A stretch of 64,000 nt of DNA from Verrucomicrobium sp. (GCA_028283855.1 JAPWJX010000003.1:1240001-1304000); one strand, 5' to 3'; shown: positions 33,079-43,996, numbered from the stretch's first letter. A program made the numbers and translations. The notes: generated by a model not told the origin, from the sequence alone.

Positions 33079-34179
33079 TTATTTGGCCGGCAGGCGCCAG
33101 CCGACGTGGGGAGCGAGCCGCCAGAGGGCCAGCCCGGCGAAGCCGAGGATGGGGATGATGACGGCCAGCGGCGCGGGCAAGCGCCCGCCCGCCCCCAGGG
33201 CCAGGAAGAAGTTCCAGACGATGTAGAAGGCGAGCAGCAGGAAGATGGCGTTGAAGACCCCCGAGCTCACGTCCCGGCGGCCGTATTGGAGCCCCTGCGG
33301 CAAGGCGAAGCCGATGAGGATGAAGCCGATGAGCGGGGAAAAGAAAAGTTCCCACAGGCGCGTCCGGTAGGGGGCGGAGCGGGCAGCCTCCACATCGCCG
33401 TCGTGCAGGGTGTGGCGCAGGTCGGCCACGGTCATCTCGTCCGGGCGCAGGAGGATGCGGACCATCTCCTTGGGCGACTCGTGCCAGTCGGGCTCCGGCA
33501 GGTTCTCGTAGATCTGGCGGCTGGCGACGGTGCCGTCCGGATTATACGTGACGACCAGCGCGTCCTGGAAGGTCCAGTAATTGCCGTCCCAGGAGCCGGA
33601 GCGGGCGAAGACTTTCTGCGCGTCGCGGCCGTCGTCGTCCTGGTCGGCGACGTCGAGGCCGGTGGCGTTGTTCTTCCGGGGGTTGAGGGTCTGCGCGTAC
33701 CAGGTGCGGTGGGAGGCGCGGTTGCGGTAGACCTGCGCCTGATGCATTCCCTGGGCGATCTCCGGGTTCCGCAGCGTGTTCATGATTTCCCGCTGCCGGG
33801 CGCGGGCCGATCCGCCCACGGTCAGGGAGATGCCGTAGAGAATGAGGGTGGCCACCAGCCCCAGTCCCAGGAAGGGCGTGAAGAGGGTGAAGGCGCTGAT
33901 CCCGCCCGCCTGCATGGCCACCAGCTGGCTAGTCCGGTTCATGGAAAGCAGCGTGTAGAGCGTGGCGAAGAGGAGCGCGGGCGGCAGCACCATCGGCAGG
34001 ATGTAGGGGAAGAACGCCTCGTAGTAGCTGAAAAGGAGGTCGTATTGGCTCCGGTTCTGGAGGAACTCGTTGAGGGAGCTGAAGAGGTCGAAGATGAAGG
34101 GCAGGAAAAGGCACGCCACCGCACAGAAAATAAATGCCTGGAGGAGGGCAACAAAAAGGTAGCGCAGGAGAATCTTCAC
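33079..34179 (-). CDS. LptF/LptG-family LPS export permease
   Basis: 366 aa. Hydrophobic segments near residues 8-30, 50-80 and 95-120 are followed by a periplasmic domain (about 125-260) and three C-terminal TM segments, as in the YjgP/YjgQ permeases that feed LPS from the inner membrane to the Lpt bridge. Only one such gene is here, so LptF and LptG cannot be told apart. GTG at 34179 (VKILLRYLF) is chosen as start; the open frame to 34392 has no membrane character and would cover gmhA. Only 19 bp separate it from the divergent gmhA. Confidence 0.88.
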   Translation of the reverse strand: MKILLRYLFVALLQAFIFCAVACLFLPFIFDLFSSLNEFLQNRSQYDLLFSYYEAFFPYILPMVLPPALLFATLYTLLSMNRTSQLVAMQAGGISAFTLFTPFLGLGLVATLILYGISLTVGGSARARQREIMNTLRNPEIAQGMHQAQVYRNRASHRTWYAQTLNPRKNNATGLDVADQDDDGRDAQKVFARSGSWDGNYWTFQDALVVTYNPDGTVASRQIYENLPEPDWHESPKEMVRILLRPDEMTVADLRHTLHDGDVEAARSAPYRTRLWELFFSPLIGFILIGFALPQGLQYGRRDVSSGVFNAIFLLLAFYIVWNFFLALGAGGRLPAPLAVIIPILGFAGLALWRLAPHVGWRLPAK

Positions 34180-34198
34180 GGTACGATCCCGAACTATT

Positions 34199-34789
34199 AT
34201 GGCTAGCGAAGAGGTCCCGTTCGGGTCAATCGTCGAAGCGCAGATGCGGGAGTTGCAAGCCGCCGCCGGGCGCCTGGCCGAGACCCTGGACACCGTCCGT
34301 CTGATGGCGGAGACGGTTGTCGCCGCCCTGCGGGCCGGAAATAAAATTCTTTGCGCCGGCAACGGCGGCAGCGCCGCCGACGCCCTCCACATGGCGGAGG
34401 AGCTGGTGGGCCGCTACCGGACGAACCGGGTTTCCCTTCCCGCCATCTCCTTGACGGCCGACGCCACCGCCCTGACCTGCATCGGGAACGATTACGGGTT
34501 CGACAAGATTTTCTCCCGCCAGGTGGAAGGCCTGGGCCGCGGCGGCGACGTTCTGGTCCTCTTTTCCACCAGCGGCAACTCGGCCAATCTCCTGGAAGCC
34601 GCCCGTGAGGCGAAGGGAAAGGGGATCCTGGTCCTGGCCTTCCTGGGCAAGGACGGCGGGAAGCTGGCCCCGCTGGCCGACATCGCCTGGATCGCCCCCG
34701 GCGGTTCCCCGCGCGTCCAGGAGCTCCATACGTGGGCGATGCATTCCATCCTGGAGTGCGTCGAAGTCGCCTTTCCCGCCGCGGCATGA
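34199..34789 (+). CDS. gmhA: SIS-domain phosphoheptose isomerase
   Basis: 196 aa. It converts sedoheptulose 7-phosphate to D-glycero-D-manno-heptose 7-phosphate, the first step of LPS inner-core heptose. The segment GNGGSAADALHMAEELVGRY and FSTSGNSANLLEAA are the SIS phosphate sites; Q-ELH-T near the C-terminus (VQELHTWAMHSILECVE) matches GmhA. DiaA has the same fold, but the LPS-permease neighbour favours GmhA. Its stop overlaps the next start (ATGA). Confidence 0.88.
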   Translation: MASEEVPFGSIVEAQMRELQAAAGRLAETLDTVRLMAETVVAALRAGNKILCAGNGGSAADALHMAEELVGRYRTNRVSLPAISLTADATALTCIGNDYGFDKIFSRQVEGLGRGGDVLVLFSTSGNSANLLEAAREAKGKGILVLAFLGKDGGKLAPLADIAWIAPGGSPRVQELHTWAMHSILECVEVAFPAAA

Positions 34790-35043
34790 GCTTGGGGAAG
34801 AATTACCTGGTGTCGCTGGCGGTCTTTGCTGCCGCGCTGTGGTTTTTCCTCCACCAGCGCGGCGATGAGCTGGACCATCTGGCCCCCGCCTACGGCATTC
34901 ATCAGCCGCAGGCCCAGGAGGAGGAACTCCAGCCCCTGGCCCCCACGGCCAGCCCGCAGGCGCCCTCCCTGTCCCCGCAGAGCGCCCCTGCCCCGACGGC
35001 GCCGACCATCGAGGTGACGCCGCGGGCCGGCGAGGGGTCCTAG
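34786..35043 (+). CDS. Small signal-anchored Pro-rich protein
   Basis: 85 aa. A hydrophobic N-terminal segment (YLVSLAVFAAALWFFLH, residues 7-23) is followed by an acidic stretch and a Pro/Ser/Ala-rich tail. No family recognised. The ATGA overlap with gmhA indicates co-translation. It probably lies in the periplasm, tethered to the inner membrane. The last 4 bp overlap the convergent proS stop. Confidence 0.65.
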   Translation: MSLGKNYLVSLAVFAAALWFFLHQRGDELDHLAPAYGIHQPQAQEEELQPLAPTASPQAPSLSPQSAPAPTAPTIEVTPRAGEGS

Positions 35044-36557
35044 TAGGATTTCCCGAAGACGACGCGCTGGGCGCTCGGCTTTCCGGTGAAGGGGCAGGTG
35101 CCGGGCTCGCCCTTGTCGAAGGGGATGCAGCGGATGGTGACTTTCAGGTCGTTCTTCAGCTGCTCTTCCAGCGCGGTGTCCCCGGCGAAGTGGGTGAGGG
35201 CGAAGCCGCCGTGGATCTCCGGCTTCTCCGCGTTCTGCGGAGTGAAGAAGGTGTAGAACTCCTCCTTGGTGTCGATCCGCTTCGTGTGCTCTTTCAGGTG
35301 GGCCTCGGCGCGGGCGTAGAGATTGCCTTGGATCTCCGCCAGGATGGCGGCGATGTTCGCGGCCAGCTCGGCGACGGGGACGGAGGCCTTTTCCTTCGCT
35401 CCCTTGTCCCGGCGGCCGACGAAGGCGCTGCCGGAGGCGAGGTCGCGGGGCCCGATCTCCGCGCGGACGGGCACGCCCTTCTTGATCCATTCCCAGCCCT
35501 TGGCGCTGCCGGTCAGGTCGCGCGCGTCGACTTCGACCCGCACGGCCTCGCCCGCGTAGCTCTGGGCGCGGAGGGAGGCGGCCAGCTGATGGCAGGCGTC
35601 CAGGACGGCCTCGCGCTGGTCCTCCTTCGGGATGACGGGGATGATGACCACCTGCGTGGGGGCCACGCGCGGGGGGAGGACCAGGCCGTCGTCGTCGCTG
35701 TGGGCCATGATCATGGTGCCGATCAGGCGGGTGCTGACGCCCCAGCTGGTCGTCCAGGCGGTTTCCTGCTTCTTGTCCCGGCCCAGGAACTTGATCCCGT
35801 AGGCGCTGGCGAAGTTCTGCCCCAGGAAGTGGGAGGTGCCCGCCTGCACGGCCTTGCGGTCCTGCACCATCGCCTCGATGCAGAGGGTGCGGACGGCGCC
35901 GGGGAAGCGTTCGTTGGCCGATTTCTCGCCCGTCAGGACGGGGAGGGCCAGGTGCTCGCGGGCGAAGGTTTCGTAGACGCCCAGCATCTTCTCGGTTTCC
36001 TCCTCCGCCTCGGCCTGGGTTTCGTGGGCGGTGTGGCCTTCCTGCCAGAGGAACTCGGTGGTGCGGAGGAAGACGCGGGGGCGCAGCTCCCAGCGCATGA
36101 CGTTGGCCCACTGGTTGATGAGGATGGGCAGATCGCGGTAGGACTGGACCCAGCGGGCGTAGGCGGCGCCGATGATGGTTTCCGAGGTGGGGCGGATGAT
36201 GTAGGGCTCCGCCAGCTTGCCGGAGGGGACCAGCTTGCCGTCCGGGCCGGCTTCCAGCCGGTGGTGGGTGACGACGGCGCACTCCTTGGCGAAGCCCTCG
36301 ACGTGCTGGGCTTCCTTTTCCAGGTAGGAGAGGGGAATGAGGAGGGGGAAGTAGGCGTTCTTGTGGCCGGTCTCCTTGATCATCCGGTCCATCTGCTGCT
36401 GGATCAGCTCCCAGATGCCGTAGCCCCAGGGCTTGATGACCATGCAGCCGCGGACTTCGGAATTCTCCGCCATGTCGGCGGCGGTGATGACCTGCTGGTA
36501 CCATTCGGGAAAATCGGCGGAGCGGGTCGGCGTGATGGCGGTGGCGGGGGCGTTCAT
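35040..36557 (-). CDS. proS: Prolyl-tRNA synthetase, eukaryote/archaeal type
   Basis: 505 aa. The short form without the bacterial editing insertion: N-terminal DFPEWYQQVITAADM, class II motif 2 around RWELRPRVFLRTTEFLWQEGH, motif 3 region WGVSTRLIGTMIMAHSDD, an anticodon-binding domain (about 300-395) and a C-terminal zinc-type domain ending in FGKSY. This matches the archaeal/eukaryotic-like ProRS found in some bacteria. It is divergent from rbfA with a 62-bp shared upstream region. Confidence 0.94.
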   Translation of the reverse strand: MNAPATAITPTRSADFPEWYQQVITAADMAENSEVRGCMVIKPWGYGIWELIQQQMDRMIKETGHKNAYFPLLIPLSYLEKEAQHVEGFAKECAVVTHHRLEAGPDGKLVPSGKLAEPYIIRPTSETIIGAAYARWVQSYRDLPILINQWANVMRWELRPRVFLRTTEFLWQEGHTAHETQAEAEEETEKMLGVYETFAREHLALPVLTGEKSANERFPGAVRTLCIEAMVQDRKAVQAGTSHFLGQNFASAYGIKFLGRDKKQETAWTTSWGVSTRLIGTMIMAHSDDDGLVLPPRVAPTQVVIIPVIPKEDQREAVLDACHQLAASLRAQSYAGEAVRVEVDARDLTGSAKGWEWIKKGVPVRAEIGPRDLASGSAFVGRRDKGAKEKASVPVAELAANIAAILAEIQGNLYARAEAHLKEHTKRIDTKEEFYTFFTPQNAEKPEIHGGFALTHFAGDTALEEQLKNDLKVTIRCIPFDKGEPGTCPFTGKPSAQRVVFGKSY

Positions 36558-36619
36558 GAGGGAAGCATCAAACTGGCGGGACGGTTGCCAATTTCAAGCC
36601 AGCTTATAAGGTAAGGGAT

Positions 36620-37003
36620 ATGAGCGAACGGACCGATCGTATGTCGGAGGTGATCCGGCGGGAACTGAGCACGTTGATCCAGCGGGAGGCCTCCCTGGAA
36701 GGGCAGATCGTGACGATCGCCAGCGTGGAGACTTCCCCCGACCTGAAGCACGCCTACGTCTACGTGAGCGCGATCGAGCAGGAGATGGGCAAGGGCCAGA
36801 TCCTGGCCGCCATGAACAAGGCGCGGGCCGCCTGGCAGAGCGCCCTGGGCCACCGCATCGGGGCGAAGTTCACGCCGAAGCTCCACTTTCACTTCGACGA
36901 GGCGCAGGCGCGCGGCGACCGGGTGATGGAGCTGATGCAGGAAATCGAGCGCCAGAAGGAGGCCGAGCAGGCCATCCACCCGGACGAAGAGAAGCAGGGC
37001 TAA
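36620..37003 (+). CDS. rbfA: Ribosome-binding factor A
   Basis: 127 aa. It assists 30S maturation at the 16S rRNA 5' end. The typical start MSERTDRMSEVIRRELSTLI is followed by the KH-like fold with SVETSPDLKHAYVYVS and PKLHFHFDEAQARGDRVMEL. RBS TAAGGG lies 4 nt before the ATG. Unusually it is apart from infB and nusA, with which it often travels; nusA is about 36 kb away in this window. Confidence 0.93.
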   Translation: MSERTDRMSEVIRRELSTLIQREASLEGQIVTIASVETSPDLKHAYVYVSAIEQEMGKGQILAAMNKARAAWQSALGHRIGAKFTPKLHFHFDEAQARGDRVMELMQEIERQKEAEQAIHPDEEKQG

Positions 37004-37020
37004 TCCCTGCCTAAAGCCAC

Positions 37021-39272
<2,252 letters not shown>

Positions 39273-39276
<4 letters not shown>

Positions 39277-39986
39277 GAGCGGGCCTTTCCGGCGGAGGCG
39301 GCGTCGAGGACGGACTGGAAGAAGCCCAGGCCGTCGTCCGAGCCGAGGATGGGCTCCGCCGCGCGTTCCGGGTGGGGCATGAGGCCCACGACGTTCCCGG
39401 CGCGGTTGCAGATGCCCGCGATGCCGAGGGCGGAGCCGTTGGGGTTGAGCGGGCCGTCCGGCACGGTCTTGCCGTCGGCGTCGCAGTAGGTGAAGAGGAT
39501 CTGGCCGTGGTGCTGCAGCTCGGCCAGGGTGGCCGGGTCGGCGTAGTAATTGCCTTCCCCGTGGGCGATGGGCAGCTCCAGGACCTGGCCGGTGCGGTAG
39601 CGGCGGGTGACCAGGGAGTCGGGCCGCTCCACGCGGACGCGGGCCGTCTCGCAGCGGAAGTGGAGGTCGCGGTTGCGCAGGAGGGCGCCGGGCAGGAGGC
39701 CCGCTTCGCACAGAATCTGGAAGCCGTTGCAGATGCCGATGACGGGCATCCCCTCCGCGGCCGCCTTCTTCACCGCCGCCATGACGGGGGCGAAGCGGGC
39801 GATGGCGCCGCAGCGCAGGTAGTCGCCGTAGGAGAAGCCGCCGGGGACGATCACGGCGTCGGCGCCGTGCAGGCTCTCCTCCTTGTGCCAGAGGTAGCGG
39901 GCGTCCTGCTTAAGGACGTCGCGCAGGACGTGGAGGCAGTCCTGGTCGCAGTTGGAGCCGGGGAATTGAAGGACGGCCCAGCGCAT
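39273..39986 (-). CDS. purQ: Phosphoribosylformylglycinamidine synthase subunit PurQ
   Basis: 237 aa, the class I glutamine amidotransferase subunit. The nucleophile Cys is in [19 protein letters not shown], and the catalytic His/Glu are in [17 protein letters not shown] and [12 protein letters not shown] are PurQ signatures. It directly follows purS (adjacent codons) and overlaps purL by 4 bp. Confidence 0.96.
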
Positions 39987-40232
39987 TTACTTCGCCTCGA
40001 TGCGGAGGGAGTAGTCCTCCACCACGGGGTTGGAAAGCAGCTCGTGGCAGATCGATTCCAGGCAGCGGCGCGTTTCCGCGTCGTCCTGGGCGACTTCCAG
40101 CTCGATGAACTTCCCCACGCGGGCGGAGGAGACGCCGACGAGGCCCTGCGCCTCGATGGCGCGGCGGACGGCCTCTCCCTGGGGGTCCAGGACGCTTTTC
40201 TTCGGCGTGACGATGATGCGGGCGATGGGCAT
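39987..40232 (-). CDS. purS: Phosphoribosylformylglycinamidine synthase subunit PurS
   Basis: 81 aa. The small subunit that joins PurL and PurQ: ARIIVTPKKSVLDPQGEAV, ARVGKFIELEV and the C-terminal NPVVEDYSLRIE match. It lies 2 bp after the purB stop and ends at the base before the purQ start, so purB-purS-purQ-purL form a tight unit. Confidence 0.93.
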   Translation of the reverse strand: MPIARIIVTPKKSVLDPQGEAVRRAIEAQGLVGVSSARVGKFIELEVAQDDAETRRCLESICHELLSNPVVEDYSLRIEAK

Positions 40233-40234
40233 GG

Positions 40235-41557
40235 CTATTTCTTTTTCTTGGGCGGTTTGGGGGTTCCGAGGCCGAGCTTGCGGAAGGTCCCGGCGACGTG
40301 CCGGAAATGCTTGTCGAGGGAGCAGGCCTCCGCGATCTCCTTGGCGGAGAGGTGGCGCGTGATGGCGGCCGATTCCCGCGCGTGCTCCACGAAGGGCCGG
40401 CCCGACTTCCAGCAGGCCATGGCGGCTTCCTGCACCGCCTCGTAGGCGTCCCGGCGCGGGGTGCCGTGGTCGGTGAGGGCCAGCAGCAGGCTCTGGGAGC
40501 CGTAGAGGCCGCGCGTCAGCTCCAGGTTGCGGAGCATCCGCTCCGGGTAGACGACCTGCTTGGCCACCAGGCCGTCCAGCTTGGAGAGCATGTAGTCCAG
40601 GGCGGTGGTGGCGTCCGGGAAGATGACCCGCTCCACGGAGGAGTGGGAGATGTCCCGCTCGTGCCACAGGGCCACGTTTTCCAGCGCCGCCACGGAATGG
40701 CCGCGGATCAGGCGGGCCAGGCCGCTGAGGCGCTCGCCGATGATCGGGTTGCGCTTGTGCGGCATGGCGCTGCTGCCCTTCTGCCCGGGGGCGAAGTATT
40801 CCTCCACCTCAAGAACCTCGGTCCGCTGAAGGTGGCGGAACTCCGTTGCCCAGCGGTCGACGCTGCTGGCGATGAGGGCCAGCGTGGTCATGAAGTGGGC
40901 GTGCCGGTCCCGCTGGATGATCTGGGTGCTTAAAGCGGCGGGCGTCAGGCCCAGCTTGCGGCAGACGAAGGCCTCCACCCGCGGGTCCAGGTGGGCGTGC
41001 GTGCCCACGGCGCCGGAAAGCTTCCCCACGGCGATCTGCGCCCGGGCCTCCTTCAGGCGCGCCTCGGCGCGGCCGAACTCGTCATACATGAGGGCCAGCT
41101 TCAGCCCGTAGGTGAGGGGCTCCGCGTGGATGCCGTGGGAGCGGCCGATCATGGGGACGTAGGCGTGCTTCTTGGCGGAGGCGGCGATCGTCCGGCGCAG
41201 AGAGCGCAGGCCGTCCAAAAGGATGTCGGCGGCGGCCCGGAGCTGCAGGGCCAGGGTGGTGTCCAGAAGGTCGGAAGAGGTCAGGCCCTGGTGGATCCAT
41301 CGGCCCGGGGGGCCGACGTGGACGGCCACTTCCTCCAGGAAGGCCAGCACGTCGTGCTGCGTCCGCTTCTCATTCTCGCGGACCTGTTCGATCCGGTAGG
41401 CGGCCTTCTTTCGCACCGTGCGGGCGTCGGCGGCGGGAATCTGGCCCAGCTGCGCCATGCCCTCCACGGCCAGGATTTCGATCTCCAGCCAGTGGTCCAG
41501 CTTGGTCTTTTCTTCCCACAAGGCCCGCATGGCGGGGCGCGTGTAACGTTCGATCAT
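40235..41557 (-). CDS. purB: Adenylosuccinate lyase
   Basis: 440 aa. It cleaves SAICAR and adenylosuccinate in purine synthesis. The start MIERYTRPAMRALW, then HQGLTSSDLLDTTL, RSHGIHAEPLTYG and the signature loop GQKGSSAMPHKRNP are all present. ATG 41557 is preferred; a GTG 12 bp earlier is possible. The C-terminus ends in a Lys-rich run. First gene of the purine unit on this strand. Confidence 0.95.
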   Translation of the reverse strand: MIERYTRPAMRALWEEKTKLDHWLEIEILAVEGMAQLGQIPAADARTVRKKAAYRIEQVRENEKRTQHDVLAFLEEVAVHVGPPGRWIHQGLTSSDLLDTTLALQLRAAADILLDGLRSLRRTIAASAKKHAYVPMIGRSHGIHAEPLTYGLKLALMYDEFGRAEARLKEARAQIAVGKLSGAVGTHAHLDPRVEAFVCRKLGLTPAALSTQIIQRDRHAHFMTTLALIASSVDRWATEFRHLQRTEVLEVEEYFAPGQKGSSAMPHKRNPIIGERLSGLARLIRGHSVAALENVALWHERDISHSSVERVIFPDATTALDYMLSKLDGLVAKQVVYPERMLRNLELTRGLYGSQSLLLALTDHGTPRRDAYEAVQEAAMACWKSGRPFVEHARESAAITRHLSAKEIAEACSLDKHFRHVAGTFRKLGLGTPKPPKKKK

Positions 41558-41603
41558 CGAGCCGCCCACGCTAGGGTGTGGGCCGATTTTATCAACTCCT
41601 GGG

Positions 41604-41632
41604 TTGTCGGGACGGTGCTTTTACATTATAAG
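41604..41632 (+). promoter_or_regulatory. Sigma70-like promoter close to the start codon of the coiled-coil gene
   Basis: TTGTCG (41604-41609), 17-nt spacer, TATAAG (41627-41632). The ATG is at 41643, so transcription would begin 3-4 nt before it, leaving no room for a ribosome binding site. Confidence 0.55.
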
Positions 41633-41642
41633 CACGGCCAAG

Positions 41643-42380
41643 ATGGTTCGCATCCTCCTCATCCTGGCCATATTGGGCGGGATTATTACCGGCGTTTTCG
41701 GCTTCCTCACCAATGGCAAGAAGAAGGAGGCTGAACTGGCGCGTGAGCAGGCGGAGACCTCCCTTTCCACCACCAAGACGGAGCTCACCAAGACCTCCAA
41801 GGACCTGAAGACCGTCCAGGTCAGCCTGACCGACGCCAACGGCAAGATCACCGACCTGACGACCAAGAACCAGGGCATCCAGGCCCAGCTGAAGGACGCC
41901 CAGTCCAAGGCCGCCGACCTGGAAACCCGCGCCTCCGCCGCCGAGGAAAAGGCCAACGCCGCCCAAGCCAAGCTTTCCGACACCGAAAAGCAGGTCGGCG
42001 CCGAAAAGGCCGCCGTGGCCGAGGCCAAGAAAAAGGCCGACGACCTGGAAAAGAAGCGCCGGGAAGTCGAAGACCAGCTCCAGAAAGCCAACGCGGAGGC
42101 CTCCCGCCTGAAGGACGTCATGGAACGCTCCAAGACCGGCACCCTGCCGCCCGGCATCATGGGGAAGATCGTCAGCGTCAACCGGAACTGGAACTTCGTC
42201 GTCCTCAACATCGGCGAGAAGGACGGCCTGGTGGAAAACGGCGAACTGATCGTCTCCCGCAACAAGCAGGTCATCGGCCGCGTCCGCATCGTCTCCACGG
42301 AGGCCAACACCGCCGTGGCCGACATCGAGGTCAACACCCTCCAGGGCCAGATCGAAACCGGGGACGACGTCCTCGACTAG
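41643..42380 (+). CDS. Membrane-anchored coiled-coil protein with a C-terminal beta domain (unknown function)
   Basis: 245 aa. A TM anchor (ILLILAILGGIITGVFGFL, residues 4-22) is followed by a long coiled coil (about 26-165) rich in Lys, Glu and Ala, then a compact domain (about 170-245) with VNRNWNFVVLNIGEKDGLVE and GQIETGDDVL. The layout recalls MreC or cell-envelope scaffold proteins, but no family motif fixes it. A longer open frame from 41604 would place the promoter inside the gene, so ATG 41643 is chosen. The mini-lipoprotein follows after 5 bp. Confidence 0.75.
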   Translation: MVRILLILAILGGIITGVFGFLTNGKKKEAELAREQAETSLSTTKTELTKTSKDLKTVQVSLTDANGKITDLTTKNQGIQAQLKDAQSKAADLETRASAAEEKANAAQAKLSDTEKQVGAEKAAVAEAKKKADDLEKKRREVEDQLQKANAEASRLKDVMERSKTGTLPPGIMGKIVSVNRNWNFVVLNIGEKDGLVENGELIVSRNKQVIGRVRIVSTEANTAVADIEVNTLQGQIETGDDVLD

Positions 42381-42385
42381 CCGAA

Positions 42386-42574
42386 ATGAAATTCCGCCTC
42401 TTTTGCCTCGCCTGCCTGGCCGCCCTTACCGTGGGCTGCGCCAGCTCCGGGGACTCCGCCAGCGCCTCCTCCAACGACGTCGACGCCAGCGGCCAGCCCG
42501 TCTCGACGATTCCGTGGAACCGCCCCCAATCCTGGGAAACGGGCGGGGCGCTCGGCAGCATGATGGGCCAGTAA
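42386..42574 (+). CDS. Small lipoprotein
   Basis: 62 aa. A signal sequence with a lipobox (LAALTVGCASS, Cys18) would leave a mature lipoprotein of about 45 residues, Ser-rich and then TIPWNRPQSWETGGALG. It starts 5 bp after the coiled-coil gene and is probably translated from the same mRNA. Function unknown; an envelope-tethering role with its neighbour is only a guess. Confidence 0.72.
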   Translation: MKFRLFCLACLAALTVGCASSGDSASASSNDVDASGQPVSTIPWNRPQSWETGGALGSMMGQ

Positions 42575-42581
42575 AAGGCCC

Positions 42582-42600
42582 CGGCCCTGCCGCGGTTTTC
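42582..42600 (+). terminator. Weak terminator-like hairpin after the mini-lipoprotein gene
   Basis: CGGC/GCCG (42582-42585, 42589-42592) with a 3-nt loop, then GG and a TTTTCT run. The stem is short, so efficiency would be low. Confidence 0.25.
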
Positions 42601-42606
42601 TATCGT

Positions 42607-42780
42607 TTAAAGGTCTTTTTCCGGCGCAGGCCGCCCGTTGCGGCTGGCCTGAAAGGATTCCTTTTCCAGCTCTTCGACCGGCTTTTGGGGGCCGGGAGTC
42701 TCGCTGATTTTCACCACCGGCTGGTTCTTTCGGGAACCTTCGCCCGTATGCTCGCCCTGTTTTTTCTTGGTCGGTGACAT
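42607..42780 (-). CDS. 57-aa hydrophilic protein of unknown function
   Basis: A short ORF with a very good ribosome binding site: AAAAGGAGG lies about 9 nt before the ATG at 42780. The translation starts MSPTKKKQGEHTGEGSRKNQ and ends in PEKDL. It is Lys/Glu/Pro-rich, without signal peptide or TM segment, probably disordered. It converges with the mini-lipoprotein gene and diverges from the duplicated pair at 42881. No family recognised. Confidence 0.6.
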   Translation of the reverse strand: MSPTKKKQGEHTGEGSRKNQPVVKISETPGPQKPVEELEKESFQASRNGRPAPEKDL

Positions 42781-42862
42781 GGTGGGGATCCTCCTTTTCC
42801 CTTAGCCTAGGGGTTCCGGGAAAATTGGCAAGGTGGGGCTTTTTAGGGAAAACGGCGCTCCG

Positions 42863-42872
42863 ATAGCCGAAT
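42863..42872 (+). promoter_or_regulatory. ATAGCCGAAT box before duplicated gene A
   Basis: Exact ATAGCCGAAT, 8 nt before the ATG at 42881, the same sequence and spacing as before the ankyrin genes 10 kb away. No Shine-Dalgarno sequence is seen. Confidence 0.6.
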
Positions 42873-42880
42873 TACCCTTC

Positions 42881-43411
42881 ATGAAATCCCAGGCCTCTTG
42901 TGCCCTTCGCTTTGCCGAACCCCATGAAGCCAACCGGCTTCGCAACCATCCCCGGCAATTGGCCGACGCCCTGGCGGAGGTCTCCATCTCGGCGGCTCAG
43001 GAGAATATCCTAAAGGGGAGCCACCCGGATGGCCTCGATGCCGCGGCCCACAATTTATTGAAGGCGGTCTATGATTCCCGCGAGGGCTTCCCGGAGTGGA
43101 CGGTGGTCGACGCGCATCGACTCCTTGCGAAAAAGGCCGAAAAGATCGTCGGCAGGGAAACCATGCAGGCCCACGCCGAAGAGCCCTGGCACCCCCACGG
43201 TTCCAAGGCCCATCTCCAATACCCGACCCTGCCTTTGTGGAACCAGGCCTCGCACTTTCTCGATCAGCGGCACGATGCGTACCGGGCTTTCCTGGACGCG
43301 GAAAAAGGGAAGGAGCTGGCCGCTGTGATGAGCGGACAGGCTCGCCGGGCCGAGGCCGTCGCCCCCGAAAAGAAACCCAGCTTCCTGGACCGGTTGCTGC
43401 ACCGCAGCTAA
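42881..43411 (+). CDS. Unknown protein, duplicated gene A
   Basis: 176 aa, no signal peptide or TM segment, mostly helical. Segments shared with the next gene: ALRFAEPHEANRLRN, LADALAEVSI, HNLLKAVYDSR, EPWHPHGSKA, LQYPTLPLW and the C-terminal KKPSFLDRLLHRS. No known domain recognised. An upstream in-frame ATG at 42833 is not used here because it lies before the shared ATAGCCGAAT box. The gene and 18 bp after it form one unit of a direct repeat. Confidence 0.75.
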   Translation: MKSQASCALRFAEPHEANRLRNHPRQLADALAEVSISAAQENILKGSHPDGLDAAAHNLLKAVYDSREGFPEWTVVDAHRLLAKKAEKIVGRETMQAHAEEPWHPHGSKAHLQYPTLPLWNQASHFLDQRHDAYRAFLDAEKGKELAAVMSGQARRAEAVAPEKKPSFLDRLLHRS

Positions 43412-43439
43412 CTAGCTGACGGCCGCCAGCTAGCCACTC

Positions 43440-43448
43440 ATAGCCAAT
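43440..43448 (+). promoter_or_regulatory. Degenerate ATAGCC(G)AAT box before duplicated gene B
   Basis: ATAGCCAAT, one base shorter than the other four boxes, again 8 nt before the ATG (43457). It sits in the 27-bp junction between the duplicated units. Confidence 0.5.
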
Positions 43449-43456
43449 CACCCCTT

Positions 43457-43996
43457 ATGAAATTCCAAGCCTCTTACGCCCTTCGCTTTGCCGAGCCCCA
43501 TGAAGCCAACCGGCTTCGCAACCAGCCCCGGGAATTGGCCGACGCCCTGGCGGAGGTCTCCATCGGGGCGGCCCAGGAGAGCATTCAGACGGGGGGGCAC
43601 TATCCAGACGGCCTCGATACCGCGGCCCACAATTTATTGAAGGCGGTCTATGATTCCCGCGGAGACTTCCCGGATTGGACGGTGGTGGACGCGCATCAAC
43701 TCCTTGCGAAAAAGGCCGAAGAGATCGTCGGCAAGGAAACCATGCGGGCCCACGCCAAGGAGCCCTGGCACCCCCACGGTTCCAAGGCCTATCTCCAATA
43801 CCCGACCTTGCCTTTGTGGGACCAGGCTGCGCTTTTCCTCCACTTGCGGCATGACGCCTACCGGGCTTTCCGCGAGACGGAAAAGGGGAAGGAGCTGGCC
43901 GCCGCCATGAACGGACAGGCCCGCCGGGCCGAGGCCGTCTCCGTGGAGCCCGAAAAGAAGCCCAGCTTCCTGGACCGGCTGCTGCACCGCAGCTAA
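43457..43996 (+). CDS. Unknown protein, duplicated gene B
   Basis: 179 aa, tandem copy of gene A with most residues retained, including EPWHPHGSKA and the C-terminal KKPSFLDRLLHRS. The high similarity at DNA level (for example the last 30 bp before the stop differ at very few places) points to a recent duplication. Its stop abuts the recG stop tail to tail with no gap. Confidence 0.75.
   Translation: MKFQASYALRFAEPHEANRLRNQPRELADALAEVSIGAAQESIQTGGHYPDGLDTAAHNLLKAVYDSRGDFPDWTVVDAHQLLAKKAEEIVGKETMRAHAKEPWHPHGSKAYLQYPTLPLWDQAALFLHLRHDAYRAFRETEKGKELAAAMNGQARRAEAVSVEPEKKPSFLDRLLHRS

Noticed and set aside
34492-36504. 670-aa minus-strand open frame
   Set aside because: Out-of-frame shadow of proS, Arg/Pro/Gly-rich, no domains.
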